Source of the DNA: CAZVXI01 sp964631295
GTDB taxonomy: Bacteria; Planctomycetota; Phycisphaerae; Phycisphaerales; SM1A02
Direction: 5' to 3'
Length of the DNA stretch: 21,183 nucleotides
Assembly (NCBI GenBank): GCA_964631295.1
Contig: CAZVXI010000042.1
Coordinates: 1 to 21,183 of the forward strand
The notes beneath the pieces are model-generated. The model worked only from the letters and a program-made list of their open reading frames with translations. It ran no database searches and had not been told where the DNA came from. The position numbers were made by a program, and so were the translations under genes. This document shows positions 7,933 through 14,403 of this stretch, in pieces; the stretch's first letter is position 1, and the number at the start of each line of letters is the position of its first letter.

Positions 7933-9918
7933 ATGGGTGACATATCCATTCCGAGCAATCTGGCACGCGTCCCGAACCAACTGGCCTCGAGCATTGTACT
8001 TTCGGCGATTGGCGGCACAAGCCGGCAACTGCTGAATACGCAGATTCAGCTTGCTACCGGACTTGCGATCAATCGACCTTCGGATGATGCAGTCGGCACC
8101 GGTCGGATAGCTGTGCTCGATGATGTGATCGAGCGGCGCGACCAGCGACTGCGCAACCTGTCTCATGCAGATTCTGTTCTGGCCAACGTCGATGCGGCGC
8201 TTGGTGATGCATCTGAGATCATTCTCGAAGCGGGCAGCATTGGCCTGAGTCAGATAGGCATTGGTTCGGATGAGACGACGCGCTCTAATCAGGCTGCGGT
8301 CATCAACTCGATGATCGACTCGTTGAATGCAATCGCGAACCGTCAGTATCAGGATATGTATCTCTTCGGTGGAACAGCAACTCGGGCTGAGCCGTTTGGT
8401 GGACTGCTTGGGGGGCTCCAATACCGCGGATCCGGTGACGGTCTGGCGACTGATCTTGGCTTGTCTCGAAGTGTTGCGATCACCATGAGTGGAGGGGAAG
8501 CGTTCGGGGCACTCAGCGCGCGTGTTCAGGGTGATCGTGATCTGAATCCGGACATGGTGGCGAATACAAAACTTGCAGACCTCAATGGTGCACGCGGGCT
8601 GGGCGTTGCTTTGAGCAGTATCAACGTCGATGTGAACGGGACGGATCTCACGGTCGACCTCACCACGGCCCATCGGGTGGGAGATATCATCTCACTCGTC
8701 GAGGCCGAAATTCAGACAGTCGATCCTGGCGCGACAGTCGAAATTGATGCGGCGACGGGCGATCGTTTTCGTATCACGCCGAGCGCTGGTGTGACGGTGA
8801 CGATCAGCGATCTTGGCGCTGATGCCGCGGCAGCCGATCTCGGGCTCGCAGGCACGTATCCGCCCGGCGGTGCAGCAGGCAGTGACGTCGACCCGAGCTT
8901 GACAGTGCTCTCGCCTGTGTCGGCACTGTCGGGCGTGACAGTTCCGCTCGGGACGCTTCGACTCGAAAATGCCGGACAGGTACGGGATGTTGATCTCTCC
9001 GGCGCGGAGAACATTGAAGACATCATGAACGCGGTTGCCGGCGTCGGTCTCGGCATCCGCGTCGAGATCGCTGAATCAGGTGATCGGCTGAACTTCATCA
9101 ATGAACTGTCCGGCGCGAACATGAGCGTGGGTGAGGTTGGTGGCGGCATGACCGCGACGGAACTCGGCGTCCGCTCGCTGACGACATCAACGCGCCTTGC
9201 GGATTTCAATGACGGTCGAGGCGTCGGCATCATCACAGGGAGCGTTGATCCGCTCACCGGGCTTCCCGACCCTGCAGGCGACCGTGATTTCTCGGTAACC
9301 CTGAAAGACGGCCGCTCGTTTGATGTTGACCTTGCTGGTGCTGCTGATGTTCAGGACGTACTGGATGCGATCAATGCGGCAGCGGGGGCGGCGGGGCTCC
9401 TGCCGGCGGAGTTCTCCGCTGGCCTGGCTCAGACGGGCAATGGGATTGAACTGACGGACAACACCGCAGGCACGGACACGGTCATCGCGGCGCTCAACGG
9501 TTCGTCTGCGTCGTTCGACCTTGGACTTCATGGGTCGCACGCAGGCGCAACGATCACCGGTGAGGATCGCGCAACAGTTGCCGTCGACAGCGTGTTTACG
9601 CACCTGATCGCCCTTCGTGACGCATTGCTTGCGGATGATACGGATGGCATATCGCTTGCAACGGACAAGCTGCAACAGGATGTCACCCGTCTTGCGGAAG
9701 CGCGAGCGACCGCGGGTGTCCGGATGCAGCGGGTCGTGCAAGCGACGGTTCGCGAAGAGGATTTGAGATTGCAGGACATTGGGCTTCGAAGTGAAGTGCA
9801 GGATCTGGACTATGCCGAGGCAGCCATTCGCTTTTCGTCGTTGCAGCAGCAACTTCAGGCGGGTCTGCAGACAGGCAGCCAGGCACTGCAACTTTCGCTG
9901 CTTGATTTCCTTCGTTAG
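7933..9918 (+). CDS. flgL: Flagellar hook-associated protein FlgL (HAP3), enlarged by three repeat domains
   Basis: A 661-residue protein, about twice the length of E. coli FlgL (317). The N-terminal 145 residues carry the FlgL/flagellin helical core (LLNTQIQLATGLAINRPSDDAVGTGRIAVLDDVIERRDQRLRNLSHADSVLANVDAALGDA) and the C-terminal 100 residues carry the partner helix, ending ALQLSLLDFLR. Between them are three related units at about 213-300, 324-414 and 419-538. Each has an 'LADLN-GARGLGV' or equivalent entry, a beta pair ending in 'VDL..A..V.DI', a helix ('D(I/V)(L/M)(D/N)A(I/V)') and a 'DLG(L/V)' close. They resemble the flagellin hook IN type of domain and would project from the junction surface. 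FlgL forms the second junction layer, onto which flagellin polymerises. It starts 24 bases after flgK with GAGAAGG upstream. Confidence 0.9.
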   Translation: MGDISIPSNLARVPNQLASSIVLSAIGGTSRQLLNTQIQLATGLAINRPSDDAVGTGRIAVLDDVIERRDQRLRNLSHADSVLANVDAALGDASEIILEAGSIGLSQIGIGSDETTRSNQAAVINSMIDSLNAIANRQYQDMYLFGGTATRAEPFGGLLGGLQYRGSGDGLATDLGLSRSVAITMSGGEAFGALSARVQGDRDLNPDMVANTKLADLNGARGLGVALSSINVDVNGTDLTVDLTTAHRVGDIISLVEAEIQTVDPGATVEIDAATGDRFRITPSAGVTVTISDLGADAAAADLGLAGTYPPGGAAGSDVDPSLTVLSPVSALSGVTVPLGTLRLENAGQVRDVDLSGAENIEDIMNAVAGVGLGIRVEIAESGDRLNFINELSGANMSVGEVGGGMTATELGVRSLTTSTRLADFNDGRGVGIITGSVDPLTGLPDPAGDRDFSVTLKDGRSFDVDLAGAADVQDVLDAINAAAGAAGLLPAEFSAGLAQTGNGIELTDNTAGTDTVIAALNGSSASFDLGLHGSHAGATITGEDRATVAVDSVFTHLIALRDALLADDTDGISLATDKLQQDVTRLAEARATAGVRMQRVVQATVREEDLRLQDIGLRSEVQDLDYAEAAIRFSSLQQQLQAGLQTGSQALQLSLLDFLR

Positions 9919-10038
9919 AAACTTCAAAGCCGCCGCTGATCTTCGGCCGGATCAGCCCGCGGCAGGGACAGGACGTCCCATCGTTCGAGGATCGAGCGAG
10001 ACTTACCCGGATGCGTGGCCGACTGATGGAGCGTTCGC

Positions 10039-10485
10039 ATGAACGTTGAGACGACTCGGTTTGGAATGGTTGAGGTTGATGATGATCGCGTCATTCAATT
10101 CTCAGCCGGACTGCTCGGATTCTCCAGTTACAAGCGGTATGTACTGCTGCAACCGGATGATGAAGGTGTGTTCTTCTGGCTGCAATCGGTGGACTCGCCG
10201 GACCTTGCGTTCGTCGTGAGTGATCCGACACTCTGGGTGGAGGGCTATGAAGCAGCCATTCGCCCGGAGCAGATGAGCGACCTGGATCTGTCCACGATTG
10301 AAGATGCACAGGTCTTCGTGATCGTGAACAAGTACGGGCAGACACTGACAGCAAACTTGCAGGGGCCGCTGGTGGCGAACACGAAGAATCGTGAAGCCAT
10401 GCAACTGGTTCTGGCGGAGAAGCGATGGAGTACGCGGCACGAGATTCTGCGACTGGCTGAGCCGGCGCAAGCTGCGACCGCGTGA
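10039..10485 (+). CDS. fliW: Flagellar assembly factor FliW
   Basis: A 148-residue protein starting at an ATG with GGAG seven bases upstream. It shows the FliW pattern: an N-terminal strand (TTRFGMVEVDDDRVIQFSAGLLGFSSYKRYVLL), then FFWLQSVDSPDLAFVVSDP, and a C-terminal NLQGPLVANTKNREAMQLVL. FliW is a small cytoplasmic beta-barrel protein. In B. subtilis it binds either flagellin or CsrA: when flagellin is exported, FliW is freed to bind CsrA and lift repression of flagellin translation. Its position directly before csrA and two flagellin genes fits that three-partner switch. A 120-base gap separates it from flgL, so it may have its own promoter, but I could not identify one. Confidence 0.93.
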   Translation: MNVETTRFGMVEVDDDRVIQFSAGLLGFSSYKRYVLLQPDDEGVFFWLQSVDSPDLAFVVSDPTLWVEGYEAAIRPEQMSDLDLSTIEDAQVFVIVNKYGQTLTANLQGPLVANTKNREAMQLVLAEKRWSTRHEILRLAEPAQAATA

Positions 10486-10500
10486 TGTTGTGTGACACTG

Positions 10501-10561
10501 CTGCCGCCTGGACGCGGCGGGTCATTGTGTACCGAGGCAGGACGCTTCGGTTGGACGCGTC
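10501..10561 (+). promoter_or_regulatory. csrA leader: two upstream hairpins with GGA in the loop
   Basis: Hairpin A pairs CTGCCGC (10501-10507) with GCGGCGG (10514-10520) around the loop CTGGAC. Hairpin B pairs GACGC (10541-10545) with GCGTC (10557-10561) around an eleven-base loop that contains TTGGAC. GGA displayed in a hairpin loop is the core of the CsrA/RsmA recognition element. Several such sites occur in the autoregulated csrA leader of E. coli. The structures are seen by eye; CsrA binding is inferred. Confidence 0.4.
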
Positions 10562-10582
10562 TCCCGAGGGAGGCAGCGTCAC

Positions 10583-10600
10583 GGATCCAAGGAAGGAGCC
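10583..10600 (+). promoter_or_regulatory. csrA ribosome binding site inside a GGA-loop hairpin
   Basis: GGATCC (10583-10588) faces GGAGCC (10595-10600) with five of six positions paired and one A-G mismatch. The loop is AAGGAA, a good match to the CsrA ANGGA core. The 3' arm carries the GGAG that serves as Shine-Dalgarno for csrA, seven bases before its ATG. Binding by CsrA would block its own translation; this is inferred. Confidence 0.45.
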
Positions 10601-10605
10601 GGTCA

Positions 10606-10908
10606 ATGCTGGTGCTTTCACGTCAGCGCGATGAGACAATCATCATCGGCGATGACATTGAACTGACGGTCGTCGACATTCGAGGCGACAAGGTGCGTAT
10701 CGGAATCAAGGCGCCGCCTCATATTCCCGTGCATCGCAAAGAAGTTTACGATGCGATCAGGCGCGAGAACGAGCAGGCCGCGTGCATGAGTGATGACGAC
10801 TTCGATCGTCTCAAGCCACGCGTGGCACGCATTCGTGAGGGTACGAACCGGATGGACAATGCCGTGCGACTCAACGGCATATTGAAACACGACAAGGAGA
10901 GTGCCTGA
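10606..10908 (+). CDS. csrA: CsrA, carbon storage regulator / flagellin translation repressor, with C-terminal extension
   Basis: The start at 10606 (MLVLSRQRDETIIIGDDIEL...) is fixed by homology to CsrA and by GGAAGGAG just upstream; the frame is open further 5' but that part is not CsrA. The protein is 100 residues against about 61-74 in most CsrA. Conserved RNA-binding positions are present: Leu4, Arg6 and Arg44 in PVHRKEVY. The segment RRENEQAA (52-59) has Asn55, the position that in B. subtilis CsrA contacts FliW. Residues about 60-100 (SDDDFDRLKPRVARIREG...) are an extra charged, probably helical tail of unknown role. CsrA is a homodimeric RNA-binding repressor that acts at GGA hairpins on Shine-Dalgarno regions. 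It sits between fliW and two flagellin genes, whose leaders carry such hairpins. Confidence 0.93.
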   Translation: MLVLSRQRDETIIIGDDIELTVVDIRGDKVRIGIKAPPHIPVHRKEVYDAIRRENEQAACMSDDDFDRLKPRVARIREGTNRMDNAVRLNGILKHDKESA

Positions 10909-10957
10909 CCCTGTCTGGCAGCGCACCAGTTACTGAACAAGCGCCCTGCAATCCAAA

Positions 10958-10984
10958 CGATGGTGATGACGGAGTATCGCATCG
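10958..10984 (+). promoter_or_regulatory. First flagellin leader: upstream CsrA-type hairpin (BS1-like)
   Basis: CGAT (10958-10961) plus GTGATG (10963-10968) pair with TATCGC (10975-10980) plus ATCG (10981-10984), giving ten base pairs (two G-U) with a single bulged G at 10962. The loop is ACGGAG, an ANGGA element. It lies about 40 bases upstream of the start codon, not on the Shine-Dalgarno. This corresponds to the high-affinity upstream site BS1 of the B. subtilis hag leader. CsrA binding is inferred from the structure. Confidence 0.55.
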
Positions 10985-11005
10985 AACCGCAGGGAACTAG
11001 CCGCC

Positions 11006-11021
11006 CAATCAAGGAGGATTG
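11006..11021 (+). promoter_or_regulatory. First flagellin leader: Shine-Dalgarno in a CsrA-type hairpin (BS2-like)
   Basis: CAATC (11006-11010) pairs perfectly with GATTG (11017-11021) around the six-base loop AAGGAG, which is the Shine-Dalgarno itself (AAGGAGG, 11011-11017). The ATG follows at 11024. AAGGA in a short hairpin loop over the ribosome binding site is the textbook CsrA repression site. With the upstream hairpin it makes a two-site leader. Confidence 0.6.
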
Positions 11022-11023
11022 CC

Positions 11024-12502
11024 ATGGCTAGGATTAATACGAATATATCATCACTCGTTGCACAAACCCGGCTCGCGCGGACCAATTCGGATCTTCAGAC
11101 ACGCTTGCAGCGTTTGTCGACCGGTCTGCGCATCAATCGAGGATCGGACGACCCTGCCGGGTTAATCGTTTCCGAAAGACTGCGAAGCCAGACACGTTCC
11201 CTCGAGCAGGCGATCGATAACTCCGAGCGCGCCAGTTCGGTCATCGCCACGACCGAGGGTTATCTGACTGAGGTCAGTGACCTGCTCAACTCGATCAAGG
11301 GTTTGATCGTCGAAGCTGCGAATACAGGTGGGCTCAGTCAGGAAGAGATCGAAGCGAACCAGTTGCAGATTGACAGTGCTCTGGACTCGATCACGCGGAT
11401 CGCCAACACGGGCAGCTTCGCAGGGCTCAAACTGCTGGATGGTTCGCTTGAGTACGTGACCTCTGGCGTTCCTGATTCGGCAATCCAGCAGACAACGATC
11501 TTCGGTGCCCAGTTCGGCGATGCGCCAAATCTTGCTGTCAATGTGGAAGTTGTTGCATCTGCTCAGACGGCTCAGCTGTTCCTTTCAGGGAATACCGCGG
11601 GATCCGTCGGAGCGTTGCTGAGCAGCGTCACGCTTGAGCTTGCCGGCAACGAGGGTGTGCAGTCGCTGCGGTTTGTATCCGGCACGGCTCTCTCAGCAGT
11701 TGCTGCTGCAGTGAACACAGTCAAGGCCTCGACGGGCGTGAGCGCATCCCTGGTGTCAGCGTCGGATCAGTCGAGTGGGCTTGTATTCAACTCGACCTCC
11801 TATGGATCAGACCAGTTCATATCCGTTCGCCGAATCGGTGCAGGCGGGGACTTCTTCGAGGTTGCTGACGCCCAGGGCGGGAACATCGTCGAGCGTGATA
11901 TCGGACGTGACGTGACGGCAATCGTCAATGGTGTGCTTACTTCAGGAGATGGCCTTGAGATCTCGCTGAATACGCCGACGCTCAGTATGGAGATGCTGCT
12001 CTCCGAGTCGTTCGCGCAGACACTGAACTCGACGCAGACGTTCTACATCACTGGTGGAGGAGCGAAGTTCCAGTTGGGGCCGGATATCTCAACGATCCAG
12101 CAGGTTGGGTTCGGCGTGCAGTCGATCGCATCCAGTCGGATCGGCGGGACCATCATCAACAACGAGTTGAACTTCCTGGAGTCGATCAAGTCAGGAAATG
12201 CAAACTCACTTGTGGCCGGCAGCGCAGATAAGGCTGCCAAGATCCTCGACTCAGCGATCACCGACATATCGGTCCTTCGAGGTCGTCTCGGCGCGTTCGA
12301 GCGGAACACAGTTCTGACGAACATCCGGTCGCTGCAGGTTGGCGTTGAGAACCTCGCAGCAAGCGAGTCAATCATCCGAGACACGGACTTTGCGGAAGAA
12401 ACGGCGGCCCTCTCGCGTGCTCAGATTCTCCAGCAGGCGGGTACTTCTGTGCTTGCGACAGCAAATGTGACGGCTCAAAGCGTACTTTCTTTGCTGGGCT
12501 AG
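11024..12502 (+). CDS. fliC: Flagellin (first copy)
   Basis: A 492-residue flagellin. The N-terminal D0/D1 region is canonical (MARINTNISSLVAQTRL...LQRLSTGLRINRGSDDPAGLIVSERLRSQ) and so is the C-terminal one (LRGRLGAFERNTV...ASESIIRDTDFAEETAALSRAQILQQAGTSVLA...SVLSLLG). The central domain (about 155-390) contains an ELAGNEGVQSLRFVSG unit shared with the second copy. The product is exported by the flagellar type III system and polymerises into the filament. Start fixed by AAGGAGG seven bases upstream. Its codon use is more mixed (many AAT, GTT, CTT) than that of the second copy, hinting at lower expression. It is followed by an intrinsic terminator and preceded by two putative CsrA hairpins. 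Confidence 0.95.
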   Translation: MARINTNISSLVAQTRLARTNSDLQTRLQRLSTGLRINRGSDDPAGLIVSERLRSQTRSLEQAIDNSERASSVIATTEGYLTEVSDLLNSIKGLIVEAANTGGLSQEEIEANQLQIDSALDSITRIANTGSFAGLKLLDGSLEYVTSGVPDSAIQQTTIFGAQFGDAPNLAVNVEVVASAQTAQLFLSGNTAGSVGALLSSVTLELAGNEGVQSLRFVSGTALSAVAAAVNTVKASTGVSASLVSASDQSSGLVFNSTSYGSDQFISVRRIGAGGDFFEVADAQGGNIVERDIGRDVTAIVNGVLTSGDGLEISLNTPTLSMEMLLSESFAQTLNSTQTFYITGGGAKFQLGPDISTIQQVGFGVQSIASSRIGGTIINNELNFLESIKSGNANSLVAGSADKAAKILDSAITDISVLRGRLGAFERNTVLTNIRSLQVGVENLAASESIIRDTDFAEETAALSRAQILQQAGTSVLATANVTAQSVLSLLG

Positions 12503-12547
12503 TCGTTTCGTCCATTGCAGCCTGAAATTCGTGATTTGTTTTCCAAT

Positions 12548-12577
12548 CGCCTCTCCCATCGTGGAGGGGCGTTTTTT
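12548..12577 (+). terminator. Intrinsic terminator after the first flagellin gene
   Basis: CGCCTCTCC (12548-12556) pairs with GGAGGGGCG (12563-12571) over nine positions with one G-U, loop CATCGT, followed by six T (12572-12577). It lies 45 bases after the stop codon and should end transcripts that come through csrA and the first flagellin, so the second flagellin gene needs its own promoter. Confidence 0.88.
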
Positions 12578-12663
12578 ATTGGCCATTGAATCTGCGTGCG
12601 CATTTCCGGCTGCGATTTCTCGGTGGTCGACGCAAATCTTTCTCACTCTCTTTGTAAGCGAAG

Positions 12664-12691
12664 TGAAGTGGCGTGATGGCGCGACCGATAC
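12664..12691 (+). promoter_or_regulatory. Possible sigma-28 promoter for the second flagellin gene
   Basis: TGAAGTGG (12664-12671) matches six of eight positions of the FliA -35 TAAAGTTT. After 12 bases comes ACCGATAC (12684-12691), six of eight against GCCGATAA with the CCGATA core intact; the usual spacer is 11. It lies downstream of a terminator and upstream of a late flagellar gene, where such a promoter is expected. The implied leader is about 170 bases. This is a weak match on its own. Confidence 0.35.
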
Positions 12692-12870
12692 ACCTTCCTG
12701 CCGTTCCAGTCACGTGTGTGGCCGGCCGGTTCGGAGTGGAGAGAGGTGTGACCCTGTGTGAGGCGGAAACCCGCCTCGAGTTTGGAAACCAAGGGAGATC
12801 GCCCTCACGAGGGTTCTTAAGGAAAGCCAAGGTCGCAAGGTGAGACCGAGGCGTGTTCACGGAGGACGCG
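12692..12870 (+). promoter_or_regulatory. Long structured leader of the second flagellin gene
   Basis: No gene is seen here. The stretch holds a strong hairpin, GAGGCGG (12760-12766) with CCGCCTC (12771-12777) around AAAC, not followed by a T run, so it is not a terminator. It also holds a smaller one, CTT (12816-12818) with AAG (12824-12826), extendable by GG/CC, around the loop AAGGA. GGA occurs repeatedly. The layout suggests an mRNA leader with several CsrA contacts or a stability element; this is inference. Confidence 0.4.
12852..12870 (+). promoter_or_regulatory. Second flagellin: Shine-Dalgarno in a CsrA-type hairpin
   Basis: CGTGTTC (12852-12858) pairs with GGACGCG (12864-12870) over seven positions, two of them G-U, leaving the five-base loop ACGGA. 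The Shine-Dalgarno GGAGG (12861-12865) runs through the loop into the 3' arm, and the ATG begins at 12871 directly after the stem. This is the same design as at the first flagellin with an unrelated stem sequence, which argues for conserved function over chance. Confidence 0.5.
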
Positions 12871-14337
12871 ATGAGTCGCATCAATACAAATGTCCCGTCA
12901 CTGACTGCCCGACGGGTGCTCAACAGCCAGAACAGTGGACTCGTGTCGAGTCTGGAACGGCTGAGCACCGGTCTGCGAATCAACCGCGGTAAGGATGATC
13001 CTGCCGGATTGATCGCAAGCGAAAACCTTCGCTCGGAGAAACGATCACTCAATGCAGCCATCGGCAATGCCGAGCGTGCTGAACAGGTGATCAACGTCGC
13101 CGAGGGTGGTCTTCAGGAAATCAACAACCTTCTGCTGGAAGTCCAGTCGCTGGTTGGTGAGTCCGCCAACGAAGCAGGCGTATCGGCCGAAGAAAAGGAA
13201 GCAAACCAGATTGCGATCGACTCGATCCTTCAGACGATCGACCGCCTGGCGAACTCCACGAGCTTCAACGGCACAAAACTGCTGAACGGCAACTTCGACT
13301 ACACGACATCGAATGTGGCAGCGACACTCACCGATGTTCAGGTCGACGCTGCACGTATCAGCGATGCCTCGGGCTCGTTCATCGACGTGACCGTCGACGT
13401 GCTCACCTCTGCCCAGACGGGTGTGGTCTTCATGTCCACGCAAGCCAACCTGGATAACGGTGGCAACGGTTCACTCACGGTCGAAATCACCGGCAACGAT
13501 GGTGTCCAACAGTTCACCTTCGCAAGTGATACCTCCCAGGCGGACATCATTACCGCGATCAACACCTTCTCTGAAGCACTCGGCGTCTCGGCCGCACAGG
13601 CAACCGACACCGACCGCATTCAGATCAACTCGACGGGCTTCGGCACCAGCCAGTTCGCACGAGTGAAGATACTCGAAGGGACGAGTAACAACCTGCTCGC
13701 CGCAACAAACGCCGGGGCAACCACGACCCAGGACTTGAAAGACACCGGACGGGACGCAGTCGTCCTGATCAACGGAAACCAGGCCACTACGGACGGCCTC
13801 AAAGCTCGAGTCGCTACGGACGGCTTCGATGTGACAGTCAACCTTGACGGTAACAACTCACTCAACACCACCGACGGAACCACCTCGTTCCAGGTCACAG
13901 GTGGCGGAGCGGACTTCAACCTGTCACCGACCGTCAACCTCGCGGGCAAGGTCTCCATCGGTCTGCAGACTGTCACGACCGGCAACCTCGGCGATCAGAT
14001 CGATGGCTTCCTGTCGGCACTCAAGTCCGGCGGCACGGCCAACGTCGTCAACGGTGACCTGACAAAGGGTCAGAAGATCGTTGACAACGCGATCAAGCAA
14101 ATCTCCAGCATGCGTGGCCGCCTCGGTGCGTTCCAGCGGAACGTCATCGACTCCACCATCAACAGCTTCGGTGTCCAACTCGAGAACACCGCCGCAGCCG
14201 AGTCAGTCATCCGTGACACCGACTTCGCCGCAGAAACCGCTGCTCTGACACGGCAGCAGATCATGCAGCAGGCATCGACGCAGTCACTGTCGATCGCCAA
14301 CTCCCAGCCGCAGTCCGTGCTGGCGCTGCTCGGGTAA
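12871..14337 (+). CDS. fliC: Flagellin (second copy, probably the major one)
   Basis: A 488-residue flagellin starting at MSRINTNVPSLTARRVLNSQNSGL. An in-frame GTG at 12853 is rejected because GGAGG lies just before 12871 and flagellins begin with M-x-x-I-N-T-N. D0/D1 regions are canonical at both ends (LSTGLRINRGKDDPAGLIASENLRSEKRSL; LRGRLGAFQRNVIDST...ESVIRDTDFAAETAALTRQQIMQQASTQSLSIANSQPQSVLALLG). The middle domain is only moderately similar to the first copy but keeps a common ITGNDGVQQFTFASD unit and a TGGGA-F-L-P segment. Synonymous choices lean strongly to C-ending codons (AAC, ATC, ACC, CTC), especially after about 13100, as in highly expressed genes. It has its own terminator. Confidence 0.95.
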   Translation: MSRINTNVPSLTARRVLNSQNSGLVSSLERLSTGLRINRGKDDPAGLIASENLRSEKRSLNAAIGNAERAEQVINVAEGGLQEINNLLLEVQSLVGESANEAGVSAEEKEANQIAIDSILQTIDRLANSTSFNGTKLLNGNFDYTTSNVAATLTDVQVDAARISDASGSFIDVTVDVLTSAQTGVVFMSTQANLDNGGNGSLTVEITGNDGVQQFTFASDTSQADIITAINTFSEALGVSAAQATDTDRIQINSTGFGTSQFARVKILEGTSNNLLAATNAGATTTQDLKDTGRDAVVLINGNQATTDGLKARVATDGFDVTVNLDGNNSLNTTDGTTSFQVTGGGADFNLSPTVNLAGKVSIGLQTVTTGNLGDQIDGFLSALKSGGTANVVNGDLTKGQKIVDNAIKQISSMRGRLGAFQRNVIDSTINSFGVQLENTAAAESVIRDTDFAAETAALTRQQIMQQASTQSLSIANSQPQSVLALLG

Positions 14338-14373
14338 GCCAACCGGCTGACCTGAAAGACCCGTGAACACAAG

Positions 14374-14403
14374 CGCGGCGGCCGAAAGGCCGTCGCGTTT
14401 TTT
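14374..14403 (+). terminator. Intrinsic terminator after the second flagellin gene
   Basis: CGCGGCGGCC (14374-14383) pairs with GGCCGTCGCG (14388-14397) over ten positions with one G-U, closed by a GAAA tetraloop and followed by six T (14398-14403). This is a very strong terminator and marks the end of the flagellar cluster in this window. Confidence 0.93.

Noticed and set aside
7786..8673. Open minus-strand frame of 295 codons across the flgK/flgL junction
   Set aside because: It lies opposite two certain flagellar genes, has no recognisable motif and no ribosome binding site; a shadow of biased codon use.
9935..9956. Hairpin GCTGATC/GATCAGC between flgL and fliW
   Set aside because: Seven-pair stem without a T run and without GGA in the loop; cannot be called a terminator or a CsrA site.
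12578..12600. Sigma-54-like TGGCC...CTGC after the first flagellin terminator
   Set aside because: GG to GC spacing is one base too long and the -12 element lacks TTGC.
12853..12870. GTG start six codons upstream of the second flagellin ATG
   Set aside because: It lies inside the Shine-Dalgarno hairpin, and flagellin N-termini are conserved from the downstream ATG.
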